Shown: in pieces, positions 30,842 to 39,465 of the stretch
Layout of the letters: the number at the start of each line of letters is the position of its first letter
How positions within the stretch are numbered: the stretch's first letter is position 1
Source: SSSZ01 sp016790965
GTDB lineage: Bacteria > Pseudomonadota > Gammaproteobacteria > Burkholderiales > Rhodocyclaceae
DNA length: 64,000 nucleotides
Reading direction: 5' to 3'
Assembly (NCBI GenBank): GCA_016790965.1
Contig: JAEUNZ010000044.1
Coordinates: forward strand, 18,657-82,656
Position numbers and translations under genes: made by a program
Notes under the pieces: model-generated
The model's database searches: none
Told to the model about the DNA's origin: nothing
The model's input: only the letters and a program-made list of their open reading frames with translations

Positions 30842-31189
30842 ATGGATTTGTTCGAATTGATCGCCCTGATCGCGCTGGCTGCTGGGGTGGCATTCTGGCT
30901 GGATAGTCTCAAGGCCCGGGAGCTTGCGGTGACTGCCGCCCGGGCAGCATGCCATGCCGAAAACATGCTGTTTCTGGATGATACCGTAGTCATCCGCAGT
31001 GTGCGATGGGGGCGTGACGACGGAGGGCGCCTGCGGTTTCGCCGCTGCTATGCCTTTGAATACAGCGATACCGGCGACAACCGGCGCGCCGGGGCGGTGA
31101 CCCTCCTGGGACACGAGGTCGAGATACTCCATCTACGACCGCGATTGGTGCGGTGCGAAAGGGAAGGGATTCATGGCGACGAAGGTTGA
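30842..31189 (+). CDS. DUF3301 family membrane-anchored protein
   Basis: A 115-residue protein with one N-terminal membrane helix (about residues 4-20) and a conserved soluble part containing ARAACHAENMLFLDDTVVI and RRCYAFEYSDTGDNRRAG, which fits DUF3301. The function is unknown. Its last 17 bp overlap the mutarotase gene, indicating translational coupling. Confidence 0.82.
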   Translation: MDLFELIALIALAAGVAFWLDSLKARELAVTAARAACHAENMLFLDDTVVIRSVRWGRDDGGRLRFRRCYAFEYSDTGDNRRAGAVTLLGHEVEILHLRPRLVRCEREGIHGDEG

Positions 31190-32018
31190 GGCGGTGGATT
31201 TCCGCGGATGCGCGGCTTTCCGCCTGGAAGGCCCCCGTGGCGCGGCGGCCGTCGTGGCCCGGCGAGGGGGGCAAGTCCTGTCCTGGACGACGGGCGATGG
31301 CCGGGAGCGACTCTTTCTTTCCCCCAGGGCACGCTTCGACGGCAGCCTGCCCATCCGGGGCGGCATTCCGGTCTGTTTTCCGCAGTTCGCCGGCCGCGGT
31401 TCCCTGCCCAAGCACGGCCTGGTGCGCAACGTCTTGTGGGAAGCGGCGGAGACCCGCGCGACGGACGAGTTCGCCCTGCTCACCCTGGCCTGCGGCGACG
31501 ACGTGGCCAGCCGTCGCCTGTGGCCCCATGGCTTTCGCGCCGAGATCACGGTGGTGCTGGAGGCCGACCGTCTGGACGTGGAATTGGCTGTGGACAACTC
31601 CGGCGCCACGCCCTGGGCCTTTACGGCGGCGTTGCACAGCTATCTGCGCGTCGTCCAGGTCGAGGACATCGCCCTGGAGGGGCTGCGAGGCAGCGCCTAC
31701 GAGGATTGCGTCGCGGGAGAGCAAAGGCGCGAGAAGGCGCTGGATCTCGTGGTGGAGGCGGAGGTGGATCGCATCTACCGTGAGGTCACGAGGCCGCTCC
31801 TGCTGCGGGCCGGAAACCTGAGTCTGGGTATCCACGGCCAGGGATTTCCGGACGTGGTGGTATGGAACCCCTGGGTGGACAAATGCGCCGCCCTGCCGGA
31901 CATGGCCCCGGACAGCTGGCGCCACATGCTCTGCGTCGAAGCCGCCGCCGTCCAGCGCCCGGTGGCGCTGGCGCCCGGTGAGTCCTGGGCCGGGAGGCAG
32001 ACCCTGGTCGCCCTGTGA
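31173..32018 (+). CDS. D-hexose-6-phosphate mutarotase (YeaD family)
   Basis: A 281-residue aldose-1-epimerase-like protein. The conserved PIRGGIPVCFPQF, GLVRNVLW, LHSYLRV and VVWNPWVDK blocks contain the His and Glu residues used for anomer interconversion. The YeaD family equilibrates alpha- and beta-glucose-6-phosphate. It overlaps the DUF3301 gene by 17 bp. Confidence 0.92.
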   Translation: MATKVEAVDFRGCAAFRLEGPRGAAAVVARRGGQVLSWTTGDGRERLFLSPRARFDGSLPIRGGIPVCFPQFAGRGSLPKHGLVRNVLWEAAETRATDEFALLTLACGDDVASRRLWPHGFRAEITVVLEADRLDVELAVDNSGATPWAFTAALHSYLRVVQVEDIALEGLRGSAYEDCVAGEQRREKALDLVVEAEVDRIYREVTRPLLLRAGNLSLGIHGQGFPDVVVWNPWVDKCAALPDMAPDSWRHMLCVEAAAVQRPVALAPGESWAGRQTLVAL

Positions 32019-32081
32019 TCGCCGTCGTCCCTTGGAGAAATGGGTGCCCGGCGCGAGAGACGCCACGCCCTGAGAGCGGTC

Positions 32082-32116
32082 CGCCCGGAAAGTGCTGCTT
32101 CTCTCTGTTCCGGGCG
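32082..32116. repeat. Perfect 9-bp inverted repeat downstream of the mutarotase gene
   Basis: CGCCCGGAA (32082-32090) pairs with TTCCGGGCG (32108-32116) across a 17-nt loop; a CCTTTTC tract follows shortly. It may be a weak terminator or a structured leader of the DUF2189 gene. Confidence 0.4.
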
Positions 32117-32247
32117 CGTCGCCTTTTCGCACCGGCGATACTTGCGGTCGAGCGGAACGCGAGCGATTGCCTCGAAATTTGATTTGCCTTAGGGCGCGGC
32201 CGGCCGGCCCGTGCTTGACTGCCGAATTCAGCTTTGCGAGCACCTCC

Positions 32248-32982
32248 ATGACCATCGTTCCTCTTTCCACCTCCGCCCTGGGGCGGGCTCTTGGCGCGGG
32301 CTGGCATCTCGCCGGCGCGACCCGTGGCGTCAGTACGGCCTATGCGGCACTGTTTACTTTGGCGGGACTGCTCATCATCGGGTGCCTGTTGGCGTTGGGG
32401 CTCGCCCCTCTGGTCATCGCCGCGGCCGGGGCCTTCATGCTGGTGGGGCCGGCCATCCTTGCGGGATTCTTCGGCATCGCCGCAGCTTGGGAGGCCGGCG
32501 AGAAGCCCGGGGCGGCAGCGGTTCTGGCCGGCTTTCGCCGAGCCGACGTGGGGCTCTGGGTGGTGGCCCTGGTGTGCGCCCTGCTGTTCATGATTTTCAT
32601 CACCGACGTGGCGACCCTCTATAGCTACATGGTGGGCGGCACCCCGGTGTGGCTCTCCGACCTCGTCCCCACGACCGCCAATGTCGCCGGCTTTCTCAAA
32701 TGGGGCACCCTTTCCGGCGCCGTCTTCGCGCTCCTGCTCTACGCCGTGGCCGCTTTTTCCGTCCCGCTCCTGTGCGAGGGCCGTATCGGCCTGGTCAATG
32801 CGGTGGCCCTGAGCGTGCGCATCGTCCTGGGCCGCTTTCCCATTGCGATTCTGTGGGGACTGCTGCTGTCCGCCCTAGTCATCGGCAGCATCCTGCTCCT
32901 GCCGTTGCTGCCCCTGACCCTGCCCTGGCTGGCTTACGCCAGCCGTGCCCTGTACCGGGAGACCTTGCCCCGGGAGTCCTGA
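32248..32982 (+). CDS. DUF2189 family integral membrane protein
   Basis: A 244-residue membrane protein with about six hydrophobic helices. The LGRALGAGWHLAGATRG opening and a glycine-rich GPAILAGFFGIAAAWEAG block fit DUF2189, whose role is unknown. ATG 32248 is the first start giving this opening; the open frame extends upstream to 32092 without family features. Its stop is 47 bp before prfC. Confidence 0.8.
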   Translation: MTIVPLSTSALGRALGAGWHLAGATRGVSTAYAALFTLAGLLIIGCLLALGLAPLVIAAAGAFMLVGPAILAGFFGIAAAWEAGEKPGAAAVLAGFRRADVGLWVVALVCALLFMIFITDVATLYSYMVGGTPVWLSDLVPTTANVAGFLKWGTLSGAVFALLLYAVAAFSVPLLCEGRIGLVNAVALSVRIVLGRFPIAILWGLLLSALVIGSILLLPLLPLTLPWLAYASRALYRETLPRES

Positions 32983-32993
32983 AGCGCGGGCGG

Positions 32994-32999
32994 TATAAT
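32994..32999 (+). promoter_or_regulatory. Candidate -10 hexamer for prfC
   Basis: A perfect TATAAT lies 30 bp upstream of the prfC GTG. No TTGACA-like -35 is found at the right spacing. Confidence 0.3.
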
Positions 33000-33029
33000 G
33001 CCGCCCTTTGCTTCGCCTACCCGCCCACC

Positions 33030-34604
33030 GTGAATCCCCTCGACAACGAAATCTCCCGCCGCCGCACCTTTGCCATCATTTCCCACCCCGATGCGGGCAA
33101 GACCACCCTGACCGAAAAGCTCCTCTGGTTTGGCGGCGCCATCCAGGTGGCGGGCGAGGTGAGGGCGCGCAAGGCCAGCCGCCATGCCACTTCCGACTGG
33201 ATGGAACTGGAAAAGCAGCGGGGTATCTCGGTGACCTCCTCGGTGATGCAGTTCCCCTACCGGGAATGCATGGTCAACCTCCTTGACACCCCGGGCCACG
33301 AGGATTTCTCGGAAGACACCTACCGCACGCTGACGGCTGTTGATTCGGCGGTCATGGTCATCGATTCGGTGAACGGCGTCGAGGCGCAGACCATCAAGCT
33401 CCTCAATGTCTGCCGCATGCGCGACACGCCCATTCTCACCTTCATCAACAAGCTGGACCGCGAAGGCAAATCCCCGATCGACCTCCTGGACGAAATCGAG
33501 GACGTACTGAAGATCCAGTGCGCCCCCATGACCTGGCCCATCGGCATGGGCAAGCGCTTTCGCGGCGTCTACCACCTCTACGACGACAGCGTCAGTTTCT
33601 TCGATCCCCGGGCCGAGAAGGGCACTGCAGAGACCATCAAGGGCTTGGATAACCCGCGCCTGGACGAGTTGATCGGCGATCAGGCGGAGGAATTGCGCAT
33701 CGAGGTGGAACTGGTGCGCGGCGCCTCCCACGCCTTCGACGCCGAGGCCTACCTGGCGGGCAAGCAGACGCCGGTGTTCTTCGGTTCGGCGGTGAATAAC
33801 TTCGGCGTCCAGTCCCTGCTCGACGCGGTGGTGGAACTTTCGCCGCCCCCCCTGGCACGCCCGGCGGCAAGCCGCTCGGTGGCCCCCAACGAACCGCGGT
33901 TTTCCGGCTTCGTCTTCAAAATCCAGGCCAATATGGACCCCAAGCACCGGGACCGCATCGCTTTTCTGCGGGTCTGTTCCGGCCGCTTCGAGCGGGGCAT
34001 GAAGGTGAAGCAGGTGGCCGGGGGCAAGCTGCTGGCGGTCAACAATGCCATCACCTTCATGGCCCGGGACCGCAGCACTACGGACGAAGCCTACCCCGGC
34101 GACATCATCGGCATCCCTAACCACGGCACCATCCGCCTGGGGGAAACCTTCTCCGAGGGGGAAGACCTCAAGTTCACCGGGATTCCCTCCTTCGCGCCGG
34201 AGCATTTCCGCCTGGCGCGCATCGCCAACCCGCTCAAGATCAAGCAATTGCACAAGGGCTTGCAACAACTGGCCGAAGAGGGCGCGACCCAATTGTTCCG
34301 GCCGCTATCGGGCAATGACCTGATTCTGGGCGCGGTGGGCATCCTGCAGTTCGACGTGGTCGCCCACCGCCTGGAGAACGAATACGGCGTGCAGGTGATC
34401 TTCGAATCTTACAATTGCGCCACGGTGCGCTGGATTCGGGGCGACGAGGCCGAACTGCGGCAGCTCTCGGACCGCTATGGTGCCAACGTCGCCCTGGACG
34501 GCGCCGACGATCCCGTCTACCTGGCGCCCAATAACGTGTACCTGAACATGATGCAGGAAAAATATCCCAAGCTGCGGTTCCTCGACGCCCGGGAAGTGGC
34601 CTGA
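33030..34604 (+). CDS. prfC: Peptide chain release factor 3
   Basis: A 524-residue translational GTPase that recycles RF1/RF2 from the ribosome. The P-loop SHPDAGKTTLTEKLL, switch-II DTPGHEDFSEDTYRTL and the NKLDRE specificity motif are all present, followed by the RF3-specific C-terminal domains ending in YPKLRFLDAREVA. The GTG at 33030 gives the expected N-terminus (NPLDNEISRRRTFAIISHPD). Length is typical. Confidence 0.97.
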   Translation: MNPLDNEISRRRTFAIISHPDAGKTTLTEKLLWFGGAIQVAGEVRARKASRHATSDWMELEKQRGISVTSSVMQFPYRECMVNLLDTPGHEDFSEDTYRTLTAVDSAVMVIDSVNGVEAQTIKLLNVCRMRDTPILTFINKLDREGKSPIDLLDEIEDVLKIQCAPMTWPIGMGKRFRGVYHLYDDSVSFFDPRAEKGTAETIKGLDNPRLDELIGDQAEELRIEVELVRGASHAFDAEAYLAGKQTPVFFGSAVNNFGVQSLLDAVVELSPPPLARPAASRSVAPNEPRFSGFVFKIQANMDPKHRDRIAFLRVCSGRFERGMKVKQVAGGKLLAVNNAITFMARDRSTTDEAYPGDIIGIPNHGTIRLGETFSEGEDLKFTGIPSFAPEHFRLARIANPLKIKQLHKGLQQLAEEGATQLFRPLSGNDLILGAVGILQFDVVAHRLENEYGVQVIFESYNCATVRWIRGDEAELRQLSDRYGANVALDGADDPVYLAPNNVYLNMMQEKYPKLRFLDAREVA

Positions 34605-34635
34605 GCGCCCCCGCCCGGCCGCCCGAAGGGGTGCT

Positions 34636-34673
34636 CTCCCTCCCTCGGGGAGGGTGGCGCGTAGCGCCGGGAG
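34636..34673. repeat. Compound palindromic intergenic repeat
   Basis: An outer stem (34636-34640 with 34669-34673) encloses two hairpins, CCCTC/GAGGG-type (34642-34654) and GGCGC/GCGCC (34656-34668). The cloverleaf-like plan is typical of REP-like sequences; it sits between convergent genes. Confidence 0.6.
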
Positions 34674-34693
34674 GGTCGTCCAGCGAATGCCCC

Positions 34694-35026
34694 TCAACGC
34701 AGAGGAATGACCAGGGGTGGGATGCCGATGGTGATCGCAGGCTCCGAACGGTAAACCGGGTATGCCGGCCGGTAGACCACCGGCGGGGGCGGTGCCATAT
34801 ATACAGGCGGCGCGCTTACGTAGGCGGGGGCATAGACGACCGGCGCGTCGTAATACCAGGAGGTACGGCTTTCATGGCGCCAGTGACGGTCGTGACTGTG
34901 GTGGCGGCCATGGCGTTCGTAACGGTCATGGTCCCGCCAGCCGCGTTCGTGGGCAAAGGCGCTGGCAGGCAGAGCGCCCACCGTCAGCAGGGCGGCAATG
35001 AGGGCGGCGGAAAAAGGGGCATGCAT
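34694..35026 (-). CDS. Small exported His/Tyr/Pro-rich protein, unknown function
   Basis: A 110-residue protein with a signal peptide (about residues 1-25, cleavage after AFA) followed by a His/Arg-rich segment (HERGWRDHDRYERHGRHHSH) and a Pro/Tyr/Val-rich tail. It may bind metal or associate with the envelope, but no family is recognised. A good GGAGATCG site precedes ATG 35026. It diverges from rbgA, and a strong dyad lies between the two starts. Confidence 0.7.
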   Translation of the reverse strand: MHAPFSAALIAALLTVGALPASAFAHERGWRDHDRYERHGRHHSHDRHWRHESRTSWYYDAPVVYAPAYVSAPPVYMAPPPPVVYRPAYPVYRSEPAITIGIPPLVIPLR

Positions 35027-35120
35027 GGCGATCTCCGTGGGGTGCCGATGGAAACAGGCTCCAGAGTAGGAAAAACGGGCGGCCCGGCCTGTGAGCCATT
35101 GCTACAGGATGTAAGCCGAC

Positions 35121-35149
35121 GGTCGAACGGGGATAATCCCCATCCGACC
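35121..35149. promoter_or_regulatory. 29-bp dyad symmetry, candidate operator between divergent genes
   Basis: GGTCG (35121-35125) and GGGGAT (35129-35134) pair with ATCCCC (35136-35141) and CGACC (35145-35149), centred on A35135. It lies 29 bp upstream of rbgA and 94 bp upstream of the divergent exported-protein gene. Confidence 0.45.
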
Positions 35150-35178
35150 CTAGGCAATTTTTTGGAATACGAATCCCC

Positions 35179-36102
35179 ATGACCATCCAGTGGTTCCCCG
35201 GACACATGACCTCGGCCCGCAAGAAGGCGGCCGAGACCCTGGCGCAAGCCGACGTGGTGGTCGAAGTCGTAGACGCCCGCCTGCCGGCTGCCAGCAGTAA
35301 TCCGATGATCCATGAGCTGCGGGCCTTCCGGCAGCGCCCCTGCCTGAAACTCCTCAACAAGGCCGACCTTGCCGACCCCGCCGCCACCCGCGCCTGGATC
35401 GAGCACTACGGCCGCCAGCCGGGCGTCAAGGCGGTGGCCCTATCCTGCAAGAAGCCTGCCGACGTGGCTCGCGTCCCCGGCCTCGCCCAGCAACTCGCCC
35501 CCCACCGCTGCGACGCGGTGAAGCCCCTACGGCTCATGATCATGGGCATCCCCAACGTGGGTAAATCGACCCTGCTCAACGCCCTGGTCAAGAAGAAGGT
35601 GGCCGCGGTGGGCGACCAGCCGGCGGTGACCAAGAGTCAGCAGCGTATCGACCTCAGTTCCCGCCTCGTCCTCTATGACACCCCGGGCCTCCTGTGGCCC
35701 AAGATTGAGCACGAGCAGGACGGCCTCATGCTTGCCGCCAGTCACGCAGTGGGGGTCAACGCCTATATCGACGAAGAAGTCGCCACCTGGCTGGCCGGCT
35801 TTCTCCTCGCCCAATACCCCCAGAGTCTTGCTGCACGCTACGGCCTCGCTGCCGCGGCTCTGGACGCGGTAGGTGTACTCGAAGGCGTGGCCAGAAAGCG
35901 CGGCTGCCTGGCCAAGGGCCGGGGCGGCGAACCGGATCGGGAAAAGGCTTGCGGCATCCTGCTCACCGACTACCGCAGCGGCGCCCTCGGGCGCATCAGC
36001 CTGGAGACGCCGGCGGCGCGGGAGGCGAGGCTGGCTGGGATCGCGGGCGGTCACCAGGGTGACCCAGCATCGGTTCGCGAAGGCGACACCGGCGGCGCTT
36101 AG
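35179..36102 (+). CDS. rbgA: Ribosome biogenesis GTPase RbgA/YlqF
   Basis: A 307-residue circularly permuted GTPase. WFPGHMTSARKKAAE opens the protein; the G4 motif NKADL precedes the P-loop GIPNVGKSTLLN (about residues 118-129), followed by DTPGLLWPK. The family acts in large-subunit maturation. ATG 35179 gives the canonical N-terminus. The last ~20 residues are polar and variable. Confidence 0.92.
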   Translation: MTIQWFPGHMTSARKKAAETLAQADVVVEVVDARLPAASSNPMIHELRAFRQRPCLKLLNKADLADPAATRAWIEHYGRQPGVKAVALSCKKPADVARVPGLAQQLAPHRCDAVKPLRLMIMGIPNVGKSTLLNALVKKKVAAVGDQPAVTKSQQRIDLSSRLVLYDTPGLLWPKIEHEQDGLMLAASHAVGVNAYIDEEVATWLAGFLLAQYPQSLAARYGLAAAALDAVGVLEGVARKRGCLAKGRGGEPDREKACGILLTDYRSGALGRISLETPAAREARLAGIAGGHQGDPASVREGDTGGA

Positions 36103-36171
36103 TGCAAGGCCGCGGCGATTTCGGCCCCCGTCCGCGGTGACCACGGCAAGGGGGCAGCACACGCCCTAATC

Positions 36172-36321
36172 GTCAGTTAAATGGGTTCGCGTGAATGCCG
36201 AGGCGAGCATCCGCGCCCGGATCGCGCGAAGCGAACCACAGCGGTAGCCGAAGCTATGGTGAGGAAGAGCGGCGAGCGGGGATGCGGGGCGTGCCGAACT
36301 GTGTTGAACCTGTTTGACTGA
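36172..36321 (-). repeat. Short inverted-repeat-bounded element, family 2, copy B (150 bp)
   Basis: Terminal inverted repeats GTCAGTTAAATGGGTTC (36172-36188) and the complement of 36305-36321 match at 14 of 17 positions. The interior GCTATGGTGAGGA resembles element A at 23604. The right end lies 3 bp from the stop codon of the methyltransferase gene. No coding capacity. Confidence 0.8.
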
Positions 36322-36324
36322 CCC

Positions 36325-37353
36325 CTACAGCCTGAGCATCGCCATCTTCAGCGGCGGTCGTCCGTCCGGGCTGGGGAAGTCGGCTTCCGGGAGAATCCAT
36401 TCCAGTTCGCGGATCGGCCGGCCGGCCTTCGTGGCGCAGCGCTGCAGTTGATCGGCCCAGACTTCGCGGTCCACCTGGGCGGCGTTATTGCAGCAGATCA
36501 GGGTGCCGCCCTCGGCAGTGCAGAGCAGGGCGAGCTTCATCAGGGCGGCGTAGTCCTTGACGATGTCCACGACGCCGAAGAGGCTCTTGGCGTAGCGGGG
36601 CGGGTCGAGGAAGACCAGGTCGAAGCGGTGCGCGTCAAGTTTGGGAAAAGCGGGCATGCGTTTTCCGCGCACCCGATCGGGCTGGCCGACACCAGCAAAC
36701 TGGCGCAGGGCGGCGAAGGCGTCGCTCTGGACGAAGCGCAGGCGGATAGGCAGCTCGTTCTGGCGGGCATTGTGCTTGCCGACCCTAAGGGCGGATTCGG
36801 CAAAATCCACATTGACCACGTGGCGGGCGGCACCCCGGGCGGCGGCGATGCCGACGCCGCAGGTGTAGGCAAAGAGGTTGAGCACCGACTTGCCTGCCGC
36901 CTCGGCCATTACCCGCCGCCTGGCGGCGCGCAGGTCGAGGAAAAGCCAGGGATCCTGGCCACCGTGGCGGGCCTGGAAGGCGTAGGTCAGGCCCATTTCG
37001 CTGAATTCCCGCAACTGTTCGGCCTGGGCCTGGACGGCCGGCGGCAGCGGATTGGCGATGCGCGAGTTGGCGCCGCTGCGGTCGTTGTAGATGGGCACGA
37101 GAGCGGGCAGGTGCGCGGCGTAGAACGCTTCCAGCGCGGCCAATTCGGCGTCTTCCAGGGGGCGGTGGAAGCTCTGGATGAGGAGGACGTCTCCATAGCG
37201 GTCCACGGTCAGGCCTGGGACGCCTTCGGTGCTGCCTTGGAAGAGCCGGTAGGCGGTGGTTGATTCGGCTTCCAGGCGGGCGATCAGGTCGGCGCGGCTC
37301 GCCAGGGCGGCAGCGAGGCAATCGGGGAGGGCGGTGGGGGCAGGCGTGGCCAT
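36325..37353 (-). CDS. Class I SAM-dependent methyltransferase, RlmI/RlmK-like
   Basis: A 342-residue protein. The N-terminal part resembles a degenerate PUA/EEHEE region (TEGVPGLTVDRYGDVLLIQ); the Rossmann domain carries KSVLNLFAYTCGVGIAAARGAA (motif I region) and the FLDPPRYAKS catalytic motif. Relatives methylate 23S rRNA cytosine or guanine; the exact substrate is unclear. The gene ends 3 bp from repeat element B. Confidence 0.85.
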   Translation of the reverse strand: MATPAPTALPDCLAAALASRADLIARLEAESTTAYRLFQGSTEGVPGLTVDRYGDVLLIQSFHRPLEDAELAALEAFYAAHLPALVPIYNDRSGANSRIANPLPPAVQAQAEQLREFSEMGLTYAFQARHGGQDPWLFLDLRAARRRVMAEAAGKSVLNLFAYTCGVGIAAARGAARHVVNVDFAESALRVGKHNARQNELPIRLRFVQSDAFAALRQFAGVGQPDRVRGKRMPAFPKLDAHRFDLVFLDPPRYAKSLFGVVDIVKDYAALMKLALLCTAEGGTLICCNNAAQVDREVWADQLQRCATKAGRPIRELEWILPEADFPSPDGRPPLKMAMLRL

Positions 37354-37449
37354 GGCGGCTCCGGGAGGCGGTTGCAGCGATCTTCCCTGGGGTGGCCGCC
37401 GGTCGGCAGGGGCTTGCCGAAGGGCAGCAATTCTACCGCAGTGCGAGTC

Positions 37450-37656
37450 TCATGGGCGGGGATTGATGGCCGGCCAGGGCTGCCATTGACCGCAGGCGGA
37501 GCGCGCCCGGCGTTCGCTGCCATCCCAGGGGCCGCCGCGGCAGAGGCCTGGGGTGGTCTCTGTCGCCACTTCGACCGCATCGGGAGGAGCGGGAGTGCGT
37601 TCGCCGCCCCAGCGCTCGCAACTCCCACAACGGCGCGCAGCCGCCGCCTGCCGCAT
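37450..37656 (-). CDS. Possible small protein coupled to the rhodanese gene
   Basis: A 68-residue frame whose ATG overlaps the rhodanese stop codon (TGATG). The product has four Cys residues (CGSC near the start, then LCRGG and SACGQW) and a Trp-rich C-terminus (GQWQPWPAINP). No family is recognised. Support is the coupling and the plausible C-terminal motif; base composition alone does not exclude a chance frame. Confidence 0.4.
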   Translation of the reverse strand: MRQAAAARRCGSCERWGGERTPAPPDAVEVATETTPGLCRGGPWDGSERRARSACGQWQPWPAINPRP

Positions 37657-38108
37657 CAGCAGGTCTTGTCGGCCCGACAGGCGGCCAGAGCCTGGGCGGC
37701 GGGCGCCGTGGGACGCCCTTCGGCGATCCAGGCCTTGATGCCGCCCTTGACGTTGTAGACCTTGGCGTAACCGGCTTCCTGGGAGAGGTAGCGGCTGACA
37801 ACCTTGGTGCGGTTGCCGCTGCGGCAGATAACGGCCACCGGCTGGCCGGCCCTGGCGTAGGCCTGGGCCCGGGCGAGCCAAGCCGGCGGGTCGGCCTTGC
37901 CGTTGTCATCGAAGTAGGTGAGGAGCCGGCTGCCGGGGACGATGCCGGTCTCTTCCCATTCACCGGCCGTACGTACGTCGATGACCGGGACGCCGGACGC
38001 CATCAGGCGGGCGAGTTCGGTGTTATCCACGTCGATGATCTCGGCCCGGGCGGCCAGGGCGGCAGTGGCGAGAAAGGCGGCAAGCAGCAGGCGGGCGGGG
38101 CTGGGCAT
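37656..38108 (-). CDS. Periplasmic rhodanese-like protein
   Basis: A 150-residue protein from ATG 38108 with a signal peptide (about residues 1-21) and a single rhodanese domain. The active-site Cys is in VICRSGNRTKV; VIDVRTAGEW is the conserved opening strand. The domain probably handles sulfane sulfur or serves as a binding module in the periplasm. A GGAG site precedes the start. Confidence 0.9.
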   Translation of the reverse strand: MPSPARLLLAAFLATAALAARAEIIDVDNTELARLMASGVPVIDVRTAGEWEETGIVPGSRLLTYFDDNGKADPPAWLARAQAYARAGQPVAVICRSGNRTKVVSRYLSQEAGYAKVYNVKGGIKAWIAEGRPTAPAAQALAACRADKTC

Positions 38109-38239
38109 GGCGATCTCCGGGGTGTAGAGGGCCGGCGGTGCCGGCGACGGAAGTTGGACAGCGTGGGGCGTCGGGAATTCTCCCGCGGCGGCCGGGCGTC
38201 CCTCGGTAAGGCGGCGCGGCCGGCGGCCATTCGGGATAC

Positions 38240-38809
38240 TCAATAACCGGCCCCCTGGCGTTGCTGGCGCATCATTTTCTGCACTTCCGGGTCGTTCATC
38301 ATGCGCTGCATGTCCTGGGTGTTCATCTTGCCGCCGGGCATGCCGGGCATCATCACGTCGCCAGGTTTCTGGCCCGGTTTGCAGGGGCCGAGCCAGCGCG
38401 CCTCCTGAACCATCCTGGTCTCGCTCATGCCGTGCATGGGCGGGGTATAGCGCATCTTCATGTCGCTGCGGTAGTGGGTATTGAAATCACCGGTGATGAC
38501 GGCGTCGGTGATGACCAGGGATTTTTCGACGCGGCATTCAGAGTGCAGGGTGACCTTGCCGCCGGAAGGCGTGACCTGCATCACCGGGCAATCGGGCTTC
38601 TGGCGACTGCCCTCGTCCTGCATCAGATTGTCGCTGCCCTGATCGACGCACATCTGCATCGGCCCCTGGGAGGGGACGCCTTCGATCTGGGTCTTCATTT
38701 CCCACAGGCCCGATTTGCGCTTGGGCAGGTCGGCAGCAGTGGCGGTGGAGGTGGCGGTGGCAAGGGCGATGGCAAGGGCGATGGCAAGGGCGAGGCGGGT
38801 GGACGTCAT
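38240..38809 (-). CDS. DUF3617 family exported protein
   Basis: A 189-residue protein from ATG 38809 with a signal peptide containing LAIALAIALA. The mature part shows the DUF3617 pattern: RKSGLWEMKTQIEG, MCVDQG, and a central CPVMQ/ECRVEK cysteine pair. A Met-rich tail (GDVMMPGMPGGKMNTQDMQRMM) could bind metal. The function is unknown. Confidence 0.82.
   Translation of the reverse strand: MTSTRLALAIALAIALATATSTATAADLPKRKSGLWEMKTQIEGVPSQGPMQMCVDQGSDNLMQDEGSRQKPDCPVMQVTPSGGKVTLHSECRVEKSLVITDAVITGDFNTHYRSDMKMRYTPPMHGMSETRMVQEARWLGPCKPGQKPGDVMMPGMPGGKMNTQDMQRMMNDPEVQKMMRQQRQGAGY
38759..38794. repeat. Three tandem 12-bp units inside the DUF3617 signal-peptide region
   Basis: GGCAAGGGCGAT occurs three times (last unit ends in G). 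Copy-number change would add or remove four residues of the hydrophobic core in frame. Confidence 0.75.
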
Positions 38810-38906
38810 GGCAGGCTCCGACGAAAAGTGCACAAGCCCCGCATCGTAGTGGCCTTTGGGATTTTCGTCAGCACCCGGGATAATCCCGCCTTTTTCCGAG
38901 GTTTCC

Positions 38907-39446
38907 ATGGCGCTCAAGGCAACCGTCTTCAAGGCCGAACTCCAGATCTCCGACCTGGATCGCCACTATTACCAGTCCCATACCCTCACCCTGGCCCGCC
39001 ACCCTTCGGAAACTGATGAGCGGATGATGGTGCGGCTGCTGGCTTTTGCCCTCTACGCCAGCGAAGACCTGACTTTCGGGAGGGGGCTGTCCGCCGAGGA
39101 CGAGGCCGATTTGCTTGAAGTCGGGCCGGATGGGACGCTGCTCACCTGGATCGACGTCGGCCTTCCCGACGAGCGGGATCTGCGCAAGGCCAGCCACCGG
39201 GCGCGCCGTGCGGTGGTGCTCACCTACGGCGGTAAGGCGGTGGATGTCTGGTGGCAGCAGAACCGCGCCGCGCTGGCGGCATACGGCAATCTCGCCGTGC
39301 TGCGCCTGAGCGCCGAGCAAAGCGCCGCCGTGGCCGCCCTGGCGGCGCGCACCATGCGCCTGCAATGCACGGTGCAGGAGGGCGTGGTCTGGCTAGGGGA
39401 TGAAGGGCGCAGCGTGGAAATCGTGGTGGAGCGGCTTCAGGGCTGA
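38907..39446 (+). CDS. YaeQ family protein
   Basis: A 179-residue protein with the characteristic MALKATVFKAELQISDLDRHYYQSHTL-like start, RMMVRLLAFALYA and the WIDVGLPDERDLRKASHRA block. The fold is related to PD-(D/E)XK nucleases, but activity is unproven. ATG 38907 follows CCGAGG. The gene diverges from DUF3617 with 97 bp between starts. Confidence 0.93.
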   Translation: MALKATVFKAELQISDLDRHYYQSHTLTLARHPSETDERMMVRLLAFALYASEDLTFGRGLSAEDEADLLEVGPDGTLLTWIDVGLPDERDLRKASHRARRAVVLTYGGKAVDVWWQQNRAALAAYGNLAVLRLSAEQSAAVAALAARTMRLQCTVQEGVVWLGDEGRSVEIVVERLQG

Positions 39447-39465
39447 CCGTCCCGCGGGAGGGGGG

